A stretch of DNA of 31,047 nucleotides from positions 1-31,047 of the forward strand of contig JAEYTI010000348.1 of assembly GCA_023434145.1 (NCBI GenBank), in the 5' to 3' direction. Below, piece by piece: positions 15,727-23,020 of the stretch (positions are counted from its first letter, which is position 1; every line of letters starts with the position of its first letter). The position numbers and the translations under genes were made by a program. The DNA comes from Chloroflexota bacterium. GTDB lineage: Bacteria > Chloroflexota > Anaerolineae > Anaerolineales > Anaerolineaceae. Under the pieces are notes generated by a model. It was not told where the DNA came from. It saw nothing but the letters and a program-made list of their open reading frames with translations, and did not search any database.

Positions 15727-15787
15727 AAAGATTTAATATTTTTGTTGTTTGTGCCTACGGCACAAACAACAAAAATATTAAATCTTT
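15727..15787. repeat. Perfect long hairpin, 29-bp stem, 3-nt loop (TAC), overlapping a stop codon
   Basis: Arms 15727-15755 and 15759-15787 are exact reverse complements around TAC. The right arm contains the last sense codons and TAA stop (15778-15780) of the upstream oxidoreductase gene, and the hairpin ends just before the AGGAGG of the downstream gene. The T-rich 5' arm and A-rich 3' arm are opposite to an intrinsic terminator. It may set the ratio of the two gene products by blocking exonucleases or pausing transcription. Confidence 0.75.
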
Positions 15788-16803
15788 ACCACCTTGTTAT
15801 CACGCGCTGAATCATAACACGCGAACACCAACCGCACCGTCTTCAAGTTGTCCTCGCCGGTCGTCTCAGCCTGCTCCTCGCCCTTCAGCGCATTGAGCAG
15901 GTTGGCATTGCACGGCACAATGCTGGCGTGCACCACGTCGTACGCCGGGTCGGCCCAGGTGTAGCGCGGCGGCGGGACGCGGCGCAGGTGCGTGCCCTCG
16001 CGGGTCGTCGTCCGCAGCCAGTAATCCGGCCCTAGCTCCAGCGATCCGTGTGATCCTTCGATGAAGAAAAACGTCTGCGGGAAGGCCTCGCGTTCCAGGG
16101 CATTGCCCGCGTAGGCCATGTTCACCGTCACGGTTGCACCGTTCATCTCCAGCATAATCGTCGCCACGTCCTCGCCTTTGATGTCTTTGTGCACCTGCCG
16201 CGTCTGGCAGTACAGGCTGGAAGGCTCTCCAAACAAGAAGCGGGCCGTATCGAGCGTGTGCGATCCGAGATCGGTGATGATGAACTGCTCTAGCTCTTTG
16301 AGGAAGGGCTGGTTGTCGAACAGCGGGAAGCCCGAGATCATGTCGATGCGCGCGCGGAACGGTTCGCCGATCACGCCCGAATCGAGTGCCTGTTTGAGCG
16401 CACGGATGGGCGTTTGCCAGCGCCAGTTCTCGTGGATATACAGCGGCACACCTGCCTCTCGGCAAACGGCAACCATCTCCTCCGCCTCGGCAAGGCTGGT
16501 AGCCATCGGCTTCTGGCAGATCACCGGCAGCTTGTACTTCGCCGCCAGCTTCACCAGCGGCGCGTGCGTCTCCACCGCGGTGATGATGTCGACAAAGTCG
16601 ATGGCATCGCGCTCCGCCAGCAGCAGCGCCTCGGGGTCATCGTACACGCGCGGGATGCCGTACATCTGGCCCACTTTCTCCGCGCGCTCACGGGTGCGAT
16701 TGTATGCCGCCACCGGCTGCGCCCCGCCCACCTCAAACCACGCCGGGATCTGAAACAGCGACCAGAACCCCGTGCCAAACACCGCAAACCGCAGATCGGT
16801 CAT
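15778..16803 (-). CDS. Gfo/Idh/MocA-family oxidoreductase, QKP variant
   Basis: A 341-residue cytosolic dehydrogenase. Its N-terminal Rossmann fold begins 'FAVFGTGFWSLFQIPAW'. The signature is 'CQKPMA' (96-101), with Gln in place of the usual Glu and the catalytic Lys98 kept. Other family motifs are 'HENWRWQTPIRALK' and 'IITDLGSHTLDTARFLFG', with the Asp/His of the active site. The Glu-to-Gln change occurs in some members. GGAGG about 5 nt before the ATG supports the start. It is the first gene of the operon with a PGDH_C-type enzyme. Its last codons are part of the 15727-15787 hairpin. D-apiose dehydrogenase is in this superfamily, so a pentose or sugar-acid substrate is conceivable, but that is inference. 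Confidence 0.9.
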   Translation of the reverse strand: MTDLRFAVFGTGFWSLFQIPAWFEVGGAQPVAAYNRTRERAEKVGQMYGIPRVYDDPEALLLAERDAIDFVDIITAVETHAPLVKLAAKYKLPVICQKPMATSLAEAEEMVAVCREAGVPLYIHENWRWQTPIRALKQALDSGVIGEPFRARIDMISGFPLFDNQPFLKELEQFIITDLGSHTLDTARFLFGEPSSLYCQTRQVHKDIKGEDVATIMLEMNGATVTVNMAYAGNALEREAFPQTFFFIEGSHGSLELGPDYWLRTTTREGTHLRRVPPPRYTWADPAYDVVHASIVPCNANLLNALKGEEQAETTGEDNLKTVRLVFACYDSARDNKVVKI

Positions 16804-16823
16804 ACCATCCTCCAGAGGGGAAC

Positions 16824-16875
16824 GTTAACCACATAGGCACGAAGAACACGAAGGAAGACACAAAGATTGCTAGTT
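16824..16875. repeat. Degenerate fragment of the 'cacagag' repeat family, copy C
   Basis: TTAACCACATAGGCACGAAG and the following GACACAAAG resemble, in reverse orientation, the right end of copy B (CGTGCCTTTGTGTTTA at about 2419-2434). Only one half of the element is recognisable. It lies upstream of the oxidoreductase gene and downstream of the lexA terminator. Confidence 0.45.
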
Positions 16876-16907
16876 CGCGTTAAGTATAGCGTAGCTTGTT
16901 TAATACA

Positions 16908-16941
16908 CACTCCCCACTGTTTCCTTCAACAGTGGGGAGTG
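16908..16941 (-). terminator. Probable lexA terminator
   Basis: A 14-bp perfect stem (CACTCCCCACTGTT / AACAGTGGGGAGTG) with a 6-nt loop begins 22 nt after the lexA stop on the minus strand. The stem is GC-rich and is followed by a short T-containing tract (TGTATT). The match to an intrinsic terminator is moderate. Confidence 0.6.
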
Positions 16942-16962
16942 AAAAGTTAGACAGGAATCTTT

Positions 16963-17682
16963 TTACTCTCTACAGTGCACCACCTGCACCACAACGCCCT
17001 GCACCATCAAATGGCTCGCGTCGTGGATAATGATGGGCTGCATTGTGCTGTTGGCAGGCTGCAGGCGCACATGCCCGTTCTCTTTGTAGAAGTACTTTAG
17101 CGTGGTCTCATCTTTGTCAGCCAGCAGAACAACGGCCATCTGCCCGTTGGTGGCAGTTTCGCTCTTGCGGCAGATGACGTAGTCGCCGTCGAAGATGCCC
17201 GCCTCGATCATCGAATCCCCGCTGACCTCCAGCACAAAGTAGTGATCGCGTGTTGCACGCGCCGGGAGGATCGTCTCATCGACCTCGATCGTTGAAAACT
17301 CATCATACTGCGCGGTGTTCGGTATGGGGGTAGTTTGCCCGGCAAAGGTTCGGCCTACCACTGCTAGCTGAATTTTGCGCTCTACCGCTGTTTCCACAAT
17401 GCGCGCGGCGCGGCTCACGTAAGCCGCCACCCGCTGCTGCGGACGGTTGGGGTAAGCCTTGCCCTTATCAGTCAGCCGCAGGGTGCGCGATTTGTTCGGC
17501 TCTTCCTGGACCATACCGTCGTCGCACAGCTTCTTCAGGTAGCGGTCTACGATACACTTCGAAGACAGCCCGGCCCCTACACGCATCTCTTCATACGTAG
17601 GCGCATAATTGTACTGCGCGAAATACCCCTGTAAGTATTCGAGCAAACTCCGGTATTTCTTTGGATCGGGTGTCCTGGGCAT
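16963..17682 (-). CDS. lexA: LexA-type SOS repressor (self-cleaving)
   Basis: A 239-residue transcription repressor. The N-terminal winged helix (about 8-72) is followed by a linker and a C-terminal S24 peptidase domain. The self-cleavage site Ala114-Gly115 ('GRTFAGQTT'), catalytic Ser157 ('SGDSM') and Lys196 ('TTLKY') are all present with normal spacing, so autoproteolysis should work. LexA represses DNA-damage genes and is cleaved with help of RecA filaments. It is about 30 residues longer than the usual ~205, the extra length being in the hinge. GGAGGGG 4 nt before the ATG supports the start. It is divergent from a DinB-family gene; its promoter (TTGACT-17 nt-TATTCT) overlaps a 13-bp palindrome that is likely its own operator. 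Confidence 0.92.
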   Translation of the reverse strand: MPRTPDPKKYRSLLEYLQGYFAQYNYAPTYEEMRVGAGLSSKCIVDRYLKKLCDDGMVQEEPNKSRTLRLTDKGKAYPNRPQQRVAAYVSRAARIVETAVERKIQLAVVGRTFAGQTTPIPNTAQYDEFSTIEVDETILPARATRDHYFVLEVSGDSMIEAGIFDGDYVICRKSETATNGQMAVVLLADKDETTLKYFYKENGHVRLQPANSTMQPIIIHDASHLMVQGVVVQVVHCRE

Positions 17683-17693
17683 TATCCCCCTCC

Positions 17694-17750
17694 TTGAAAC
17701 GTGGAAATTCTGTTCTATGATAGAATAGCAAAAAAATTCGGCAAAGTCAA
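17694..17750. promoter_or_regulatory. Divergent promoters and palindromic operator between lexA and DinB gene
   Basis: Minus strand: TTGACT (17745-17750), 17-nt spacer, TATTCT (17722-17727), reading into lexA. Plus strand: TTGAAA (17694-17699), 16-nt spacer, TATGAT (17716-17721), reading into the DinB-family gene. A perfect palindrome TTCTAT-G-ATAGAA (17713-17725) overlaps both -10 regions. One bound LexA dimer could therefore repress both genes. The motif is assigned as LexA operator by position only. Confidence 0.65.
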
Positions 17751-17810
17751 GAAGCGTGTGACTTTTTTAAGCTTTGCCTGGAAAGTTCCGAAGCGGTGAG
17801 GAGGGACACC

Positions 17811-18308
17811 ATGGCTGATCCAAAACTCACGATTGAGCAAATCCTGGCCCTGCTGGCCGAACATCCGCAGCAGATCGCTGCTGCCACCGTTGGCCTTACC
17901 GCCGAGCAGCTCCACGCCGCGCCAAACCCGGGCGAATGGTCGGTGGTTGCGATTCTTGCGCACCTGCGCTCCTGCGCGGATGTTTGGGGCGGCTGTATCA
18001 TGGAGATCGTCGAGAAGGATCACCCCACCATCCGCGCGATTAACCCGCGCACGTGGATCGAGCGCACTGAATACCGCCAACAGGAATTTCAGCCCGCACT
18101 GGCAGCCTTTACTGCCCAACGGGCAGAACTGCTCTCCTTTATGAACCGCCTGACAACCGAAGATTGGGCGCGTACAGCCACGGTGACCGGCGCGGGTAGG
18201 CCTATCGAGCGGAACGTTTACTGGTACGGCGTTGGCCTGGCTTCACACGAACGATCGCACGTCAAGCAGTTCGCGCGAATTGCGAAGGAAATGCAAGCCC
18301 AGAAGTAG
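17811..18308 (+). CDS. DinB-superfamily (four-helix bundle, metal-binding) protein
   Basis: A 165-residue soluble protein. It shows the DinB/YfiT-like pattern: 'WSVVAILAHLRSCADVWGG' with the first His (His47 by count), a long middle region, and 'LASHERSHVKQF' with two further His, giving the three-His metal site. Relatives include thiol-dependent transferases (bacillithiol or mycothiol) and the DNA-damage-induced protein of Bacillus. GAGGAGGG 5 nt before the ATG supports the start; an in-frame codon five positions upstream is inside that ribosome binding site. The gene is divergent from lexA across a shared palindrome, so it is likely DNA-damage-inducible. It ends 13 bp from the convergent methyltransferase gene. 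The substrate is unknown. Confidence 0.88.
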   Translation: MADPKLTIEQILALLAEHPQQIAAATVGLTAEQLHAAPNPGEWSVVAILAHLRSCADVWGGCIMEIVEKDHPTIRAINPRTWIERTEYRQQEFQPALAAFTAQRAELLSFMNRLTTEDWARTATVTGAGRPIERNVYWYGVGLASHERSHVKQFARIAKEMQAQK

Positions 18309-18321
18309 CAACGAACTGGGA

Positions 18322-19113
18322 CTATCCCGGCTTTCTTGCTGCGATCAATCGCCCCCCACCCGGCGGCGGCGCGGTGAGGTCGAGCTGGGCGGCGCGGCGG
18401 GCGAGGGCTTCGTACCAACTTGCGGGCAGGCGCTTCCACACGCGAGCAAACAGCCGCTCGCCGCGCCCAATGCGCACCTGCTGGATCAGCTCCAGCGCGT
18501 CCCAGGCGCGCACCCAGCCAGCGCCCAGGTAGGGCCAGGCACAATCCACTTGCAACCCGGCCTGTTCCAGCCGCCGAGCCCACTCCTCCACCGTCCACAG
18601 GTTGCGGTGATTGAAGCCGCGGTTGCGCCGCGCGGCATACCCGGCGATGGGCAGCGCCAGCCAGCGCGAGAACGTCTCGGTGGGCACGGTGAACACCAGC
18701 CTTCCGCCGGGTTTGAGCACCCGCGCCGCGGCTTGCAGCGCGTCATCGATGCGGGCGGCGTGCTCCAGCACTGAGTTCGAGAACACCGTACCGATGCTGC
18801 ATTCCGGGATAGACGCCGACTCCATGCTCACCGGCTCCACGCGCTCATATACGCCCAGCCGGGAAGCGCGCGCCAGCGCGTTTGCGTCTGGGTCCAGGCC
18901 CACGTCCACGTGCGGCAGCACGAAGGAGGTTACCAGCCCGTCGCCGCAGCCCAGGTCGAGGATGGGTGCCTGCCATCCACCTGCTCGCTCCGCATACGCA
19001 CGCAGCGCTGCGATCTCAGCGGCACGCCAGAATCCCAGCGTGGGGCCGAACAGTTCGAACAGCCGGCGAAAATCGCGGGCGTTTAGCGTCAGCGGTTGGG
19101 TTTTCATCAGCAA
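18322..19113 (-). CDS. Class I SAM-dependent methyltransferase
   Basis: A 263-residue protein. Motif I 'ILDLGCGDGLVTSFVL' (near residue 51), the acidic 'VGLDPDANAL', motif III-like 'GTVFSNSVLEHAARIDDAL', and 'ARVLKPGGRLVFTVPTETF' identify a class I methyltransferase of the UbiE/Methyltransf_11 type. The C-terminal 60 residues are Arg/Trp-rich and may bind a polar or membrane substrate. The start is uncertain: TTG at 19113 has GGAG 7 nt upstream, while an ATG two codons later has it at 13 nt. It is convergent with the DinB gene. Acceptor substrate not deducible; similar proteins occur in envelope polysaccharide or lipid modification. Confidence 0.85.
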   Translation of the reverse strand: MLMKTQPLTLNARDFRRLFELFGPTLGFWRAAEIAALRAYAERAGGWQAPILDLGCGDGLVTSFVLPHVDVGLDPDANALARASRLGVYERVEPVSMESASIPECSIGTVFSNSVLEHAARIDDALQAAARVLKPGGRLVFTVPTETFSRWLALPIAGYAARRNRGFNHRNLWTVEEWARRLEQAGLQVDCAWPYLGAGWVRAWDALELIQQVRIGRGERLFARVWKRLPASWYEALARRAAQLDLTAPPPGGGRLIAARKPG

Positions 19114-19259
19114 GAAGCAGCTCCAAACGATAAAATTCCCCCATTCAGTATAAAACTGCTTCGATGCGAATCAAACCAGGGAAAACCCTAACAACCAATC
19201 TGGATCGTACGGTGCCTGCTGGGCACGCCGAATTTGCCGCTCGAACTACGGGAACAACC
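19114..19259. other. Short intergenic gap
   Basis: This 146-nt gap lies between the nucleotidyltransferase-like gene and the methyltransferase gene on the minus strand. TATACT on the minus strand (complement of 19146-19151) is a possible -10 for the methyltransferase. I see no hairpin or gene here. Confidence 0.4.
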
Positions 19260-19748
19260 TCATGCCTCTACCGGTCCGGTCTTTTGAATGTAAACAATCC
19301 CCTGGAGTTCCCGGGTAAAAGCCAAATTTTCCTCTTTGACCTGATCGAAGGACTGATACTGCCTTTTTTGAAGTTCCTGGAGGATCAACTGCGTGTCTGC
19401 CCGGTACTTTTCAATCTCCATTGCAAATGCCTTCATAATGAAGAGTTTTTCGAGCGAGATGACCAAAAAATCCCCCGCATCGATGGCGTCTTCGCACAAT
19501 TCGGCGTACGTGAACAGGCAGATCGATTTCCAGATCTCAAATTCGAACGGGCAAACACCAAGATCAGACCAAAGATCTTTCACTCTGTCGGGATACAGTT
19601 TGATTAAGTTGTAAACATCTTCTTTGTCGGCAATAAAATCGATATCCGCCCCAGCCGGCCGGAGCCCGTAGTATTCCATCGCCTTCCCGCCGACGAGAAG
19701 CGGCTTCTTACGGAATGCGTAATTGAGCTTCTTTAATGGAATGTCCAT
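19260..19748 (-). CDS. Nucleotidyltransferase-like protein (MNT/AbiEii-type fold)
   Basis: A 162-residue soluble protein. 'LLVGGKAMEYYGLRPAGADIDF' shows the GG...(R/T)xxDxD pattern of the nucleotidyltransferase fold, with Asp residues in 'ADIDFIAD' as metal ligands. The helical C-terminal half ('LEKLFIMKAFAMEIEKYRADTQLIL') resembles stand-alone NTase/AbiEii-like proteins. The start at 19748 is chosen because GGAG lies 8 nt upstream; longer frames begin with TTG within the upstream gene or an ATG with a poor site. Partners in such families include toxin-antitoxin and tRNA- or protein-AMPylating systems, but no HEPN or abortive-infection partner gene is next to it. Activity is unproven. Confidence 0.7.
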   Translation of the reverse strand: MDIPLKKLNYAFRKKPLLVGGKAMEYYGLRPAGADIDFIADKEDVYNLIKLYPDRVKDLWSDLGVCPFEFEIWKSICLFTYAELCEDAIDAGDFLVISLEKLFIMKAFAMEIEKYRADTQLILQELQKRQYQSFDQVKEENLAFTRELQGIVYIQKTGPVEA

Positions 19749-19797
19749 CGCAGTATCTCCGATTACCATCAAAGCTTCTCTGGCGTTCCGCGCGTAG

Positions 19798-20283
19798 TTA
19801 AGCCTTATTGCCGGTATACCCAATGCGGTTCAAAAACTCGCGCCACTCGGCCGGGTTGAAGAACCAAACATTGACCAGGATTCTGCGGCCTTCGGCGTAG
19901 ATGGCGTTTGCCAGCCCTACCTTGCTTTCGATGCTCCGCTCGGTCATCGCCCAGTTGATCTCGCGCACCGGCAGCGTGATACGGTCGGAGAATGCGCCGG
20001 TAGGGCCTTCCACCGTGTCACGCCCGATCAATTTGACCATCCAGCGCCGCTTATAAATGAAGGCCAGCAGCAGCGGACCGACAAAAACAATCAGCGTGTC
20101 CACCAGCCAGTCATTGGTCAGCCGGTCAAAGGTAAAATTGTTGCGGTCGGTGATGAAGCGGATCAGCAGCCCAAAGGCATACGCCATGATGAACAGGAGC
20201 GTGTAGATCAGGTACATGCGCAGCACCGAAGGCTGGAGAATCAGCTCGGACGTGCTTCTTTTGGTCACTTTCACTTTTTTCAT
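19798..20283 (-). CDS. Membrane protein with two transmembrane helices and PH-like tail
   Basis: A 161-residue protein. After a Lys-rich N-terminus ('MKKVKVTKR') there are two hydrophobic segments (about 22-43 and 62-76). A soluble C-terminal region (about 77-161) contains 'KLIGRDTVEGPTGAFSD' and 'NVWFFNPAEWREFLNRIG', which looks like a small bacterial PH-type domain. I do not recognise a named family. It lies upstream of the NTase-like gene on the same strand with a 49-nt gap. The start has only a weak ribosome binding site (GGCAGTG). Confidence 0.7.
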   Translation of the reverse strand: MKKVKVTKRSTSELILQPSVLRMYLIYTLLFIMAYAFGLLIRFITDRNNFTFDRLTNDWLVDTLIVFVGPLLLAFIYKRRWMVKLIGRDTVEGPTGAFSDRITLPVREINWAMTERSIESKVGLANAIYAEGRRILVNVWFFNPAEWREFLNRIGYTGNKA

Positions 20284-20312
20284 ATCACACTGCCAGGGGA
20301 AAAGTTTTGTTA

Positions 20313-20353
20313 TTGAGGTTGGGAACGTACTGCAGTATGCCGCTCAACCTCAA
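20313..20353. promoter_or_regulatory. Coaxial double palindrome in the divergent gap
   Basis: TTGAGGTTG (20313-20321) and its complement CAACCTCAA (20345-20353) share the same centre, to within half a base, with a perfect inner palindrome TACTGCAGTA (20328-20337). The gap separates a minus-strand membrane protein gene from the + strand MFS transporter. It could be a two-site operator for a dimeric regulator of the transporter, or a hairpin like others in this window. Confidence 0.45.
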
Positions 20354-20400
20354 AATAAAGCGCAGAGAAAATTATATCGTATTCCCCCCTCTTGGGAGGG

Positions 20401-20406
20401 TATAAT
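20401..20406 (+). promoter_or_regulatory. -10 element directly before the MFS gene (leaderless type)
   Basis: TATAAT lies 8 nt before the ATG at 20415 (5 nt before the in-frame GTG at 20412). Transcription should start within a few bases of the start codon, so the mRNA would have little or no leader. GGGAGGG lies upstream of the hexamer and would not be transcribed. Confidence 0.5.
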
Positions 20407-20414
20407 CGCCGGTG

Positions 20415-21668
20415 ATGATTCTCCGACGGATAAAAAATTCATGGGCCACACCCTGGCAGCGCATGCTGTACATCATGTTCGTGGCGCAGTTGATGACCGG
20501 GCTGGGCTTTTCCAGCATCTTTCCGTTCCTGCCGCTGTACGTCAAATCGCTCGGCTCGGCTTACGGGCTGAACCTCGATCTGCTGGCCGGGCTGGTCTTC
20601 TCCGGGCAAGCCTTCACCATGATGATCACCGCGCCGCTCTGGGGACAGGTGGCAGATCGCTATGGGCGCAAGCTGATGGTAGAGCGCTCGATGTTCGGCG
20701 GCACGATCATCCTGCTGCTGATGGCCTTTGCCCGCTCCGCCGAAGACCTGGTGATCCTGCGCGCCATTCAGGGTCTCATCACCGGTACTGTGGCGGCGAC
20801 CAATGCACTGGTGGCTGCCACTGCCCCGCGCGAGCATACCGGCTATGCCATGGGTGTCATCACCGTGGGCATGGGCGCGGGCGTGGCGCTCGGCCCGATG
20901 ATGGGCGGCGCAATCGCCGATGCCTACGGGTACGGCGCGGCCTTCTACGTCACCTCGCTGATGCTGTTTCTGGCAGGCGTGGTGGTGGTACTGTGGGTAA
21001 AGGAACCCGACGCTCCCCGCCCTGTGAAGGCCGCCGCGAAAGTGAGTGTTCTCTCCTCCTGGCGCGGGATTTTCGCCTGCCCGGGCGTGCCCGCGGCCTA
21101 TACGATGAGCTTCCTCAACCAGTTGAGCCGCAACATGCTCCTGCCGGTGGTGCCGCTGTTCATCCCCATATTGATGCCCGGCTCCCACCTGATTAACACC
21201 TTCACCGGCCTGATTACCGGCATCGCCTCGGCAACCACCACGGTTAGCGGTATCTTCCTGGGCCGCCTGGGTGACCGGATCGGCCAGCGGAAGGTGCTGA
21301 TCGCCAGCCTTGCGGCGGGCGGGCTGGTGCTGATTCCGCAGGGCATGGTGCGGAACGAGTGGCAGCTTCTCATCCTTCAAGCGCTGATGGGCGTAATTGC
21401 CGGGGGCATTACGCCGTCGATCTCGGCGCTGCTGGCGCGCTACACCCCGCACGGCGCGGAGGGGGCCGTATACGGGCTGGATAACTCCGTCGGCTCGGGC
21501 GCGCGCTCCATTGCCCCCATGGTCGGCTCGGCGGTGATGTTCTCGCTGGGCGTGCGCGCGCCGTTTGCCGCGGCCGGCGCGGCGCTGCTGTTCACCGCGC
21601 TGGTGGCATCCCTGACCCTACCCCGCGGCAATGGCTGCGCGCAGGATACCGAACAGGATGCGGTATAA
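20415..21668 (+). CDS. Major facilitator superfamily efflux transporter
   Basis: A 417-residue membrane protein with about 12 transmembrane segments in two halves. Motif A 'GQVADRYGRKLMVERS' sits after TM2; its pseudo-repeat in the second half is 'GRLGDRIGQRKVLIAS'. Motif C-like 'GAGVALGPMMGGAIA' in TM5 is typical of drug-proton antiporters (DHA1/MdtG-TetA type). The start could be the ATG at 20415 or the GTG one codon upstream; a -10 hexamer immediately upstream suggests a leaderless message. A dyad in the upstream gap could be the binding site of a regulator. The cargo is not deducible from sequence. The stop codon overlaps the -10 of the next gene. Confidence 0.9.
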   Translation: MILRRIKNSWATPWQRMLYIMFVAQLMTGLGFSSIFPFLPLYVKSLGSAYGLNLDLLAGLVFSGQAFTMMITAPLWGQVADRYGRKLMVERSMFGGTIILLLMAFARSAEDLVILRAIQGLITGTVAATNALVAATAPREHTGYAMGVITVGMGAGVALGPMMGGAIADAYGYGAAFYVTSLMLFLAGVVVVLWVKEPDAPRPVKAAAKVSVLSSWRGIFACPGVPAAYTMSFLNQLSRNMLLPVVPLFIPILMPGSHLINTFTGLITGIASATTTVSGIFLGRLGDRIGQRKVLIASLAAGGLVLIPQGMVRNEWQLLILQALMGVIAGGITPSISALLARYTPHGAEGAVYGLDNSVGSGARSIAPMVGSAVMFSLGVRAPFAAAGAALLFTALVASLTLPRGNGCAQDTEQDAV

Positions 21669-21669
21669 T
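21664..21669 (+). promoter_or_regulatory. Candidate -10 element for the YhfC-like lipoprotein gene
   Basis: TATAAT overlaps the TAA stop codon of the MFS gene and lies 27 nt before the ATG at 21697, which also has GGAG 6 nt upstream. The gene may therefore be transcribed both from here and by read-through. Confidence 0.45.
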
Positions 21670-21696
21670 CGTACTATCGAATAGACGGAGTGTACG

Positions 21697-22914
21697 ATGA
21701 AACCAAATATTGTTCGCGTTTTCCTGCTTGTCATTATTTGCGTTCTTCTTGCCGGCTGCGCGCAGACCATAACCCCCAGCAACAACCTCTGGGCCACCGT
21801 CCAGGGCGGGCAGCTCGATGAGACTGCCGCCGGAGAGCAGTTCTATTTCACGGTACCAATCGACCAGGCGCTGATCGACTCTGGCCGGCCCATTCACCTG
21901 GAAGTGAGCGGCAAGGTCGAAACCGGCTCGCTGACGTACCAGCTTCGCCGCCCGGATGGCACGCTGCTGTGGTCGTCGGGCAAGCTCACCGGCGACTACG
22001 CGATCACCGAAGATATCCGGCCAGACCGCGCCACGATGGGCGATCATATGCTGGGCATGACGTATGACTCTGGGACCCGCGCCTCGTATAATTTGGGCTG
22101 GCACGCGCTTTCCCTCCAACCCACCATCCTCATCCCCGGCATTGGCATGACCGTGGTGGCCCTGCTGGCAGCGGCCTGGGCGCTGCGCAAAGGCGGCACT
22201 TGGAAGATGCTCGGCTGGGGCGCGTTGTTCTGGGCCTTCACCGTGGCACTCAAGTTCGCTTTTGCCATACCAGTCAACACGCCGCTCTCGCAGCTCCTCG
22301 GCATCTCGTACCAAAATCCTCTGGCGATCTCCAATATCATCTTCTACATCTACGTCGGCGCGCTGACGGGCATTTTCGAGGTGCTGGTCGCATGGCTGGT
22401 GCTGCGCAATCGCCCGCTTGGCCGCGCTTCCTGGACCCAGGCGCTGGCCTTCGGCGTTGGTTTTGGCGCATTTGAGGCGCTGCTGCTCGGTTTATTAAGC
22501 CTGGGAAATTCCATCGGCGTGCTGCTGGCCCCCGATTCGCTGCACATTGCCACATTGGGCGCTATGGCATCCAACAACGAGGTTCTGTTTGGCATTGCCC
22601 CGGTGGTGGAGCGCATCAGCGTCATCATGGCGCACGTGTTCACCTGTGTGGCGATCTTCTACGCCATCGCCGTCCGCCAGCCAAAATGGATGTGGATGGC
22701 CGTGCTGTATAAGACCGTGCTGGATGCCCCCGCCGGGCTGGCGCAGTTTATCGGCATGAATACGCTAGAAAAGCTGTGGGCCATCGAGGGCGTTATCCTG
22801 CTCATCGGTCTGGTGGGGCTGTGGGCCTCCTGGCGAATTAGCCTGCGCTACCCCGCCCCCGGCGAAGAGGCCACCGTGCCGCCACAAAATGTGGAGCAGA
22901 CGGTGGCGGCATAA
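21697..22914 (+). CDS. Lipoprotein head fused to YhfC-like polytopic membrane domain
   Basis: A 405-residue protein. Residues 1-21 are a lipoprotein signal with lipobox 'LLAGC' (Cys21). A soluble extracytoplasmic part (about 22-150) contains 'FYFTVPIDQALIDSGRPIHLEVSGK'-type beta strands. About seven membrane segments follow (150-390) with a pattern matching the YhfC/DUF2324 putative membrane peptidases: 'ALAFGVGFGAFEALLLG', 'VIMAHVFTCVAIFY' and 'LYKTVLDAPAGLAQF'. The usual GHGGxE motif reads GFGAFE here and the usual last-motif His is Lys, so the predicted metal site looks incomplete. Enzyme activity is therefore doubtful. GGAG 6 nt before the ATG supports the start. It probably sits in the cell membrane with the head outside. 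Confidence 0.78.
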   Translation: MKPNIVRVFLLVIICVLLAGCAQTITPSNNLWATVQGGQLDETAAGEQFYFTVPIDQALIDSGRPIHLEVSGKVETGSLTYQLRRPDGTLLWSSGKLTGDYAITEDIRPDRATMGDHMLGMTYDSGTRASYNLGWHALSLQPTILIPGIGMTVVALLAAAWALRKGGTWKMLGWGALFWAFTVALKFAFAIPVNTPLSQLLGISYQNPLAISNIIFYIYVGALTGIFEVLVAWLVLRNRPLGRASWTQALAFGVGFGAFEALLLGLLSLGNSIGVLLAPDSLHIATLGAMASNNEVLFGIAPVVERISVIMAHVFTCVAIFYAIAVRQPKWMWMAVLYKTVLDAPAGLAQFIGMNTLEKLWAIEGVILLIGLVGLWASWRISLRYPAPGEEATVPPQNVEQTVAA

Positions 22915-23020
22915 GCACCCATCGATCTCGCTCTTTATCCTTAGACCGAGGCACAGGTCACGATAAGCAATCACACACATAAGGGCCGGTAGTACGGGGA
23001 TCTGTTCCAACTTAATCGGT

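Noticed and set aside
19260..19748. Toxin-antitoxin system with the nucleotidyltransferase-like protein as one part
   Set aside because: The neighbouring genes are a methyltransferase and a membrane protein; no HEPN, AbiEi or other partner is present.
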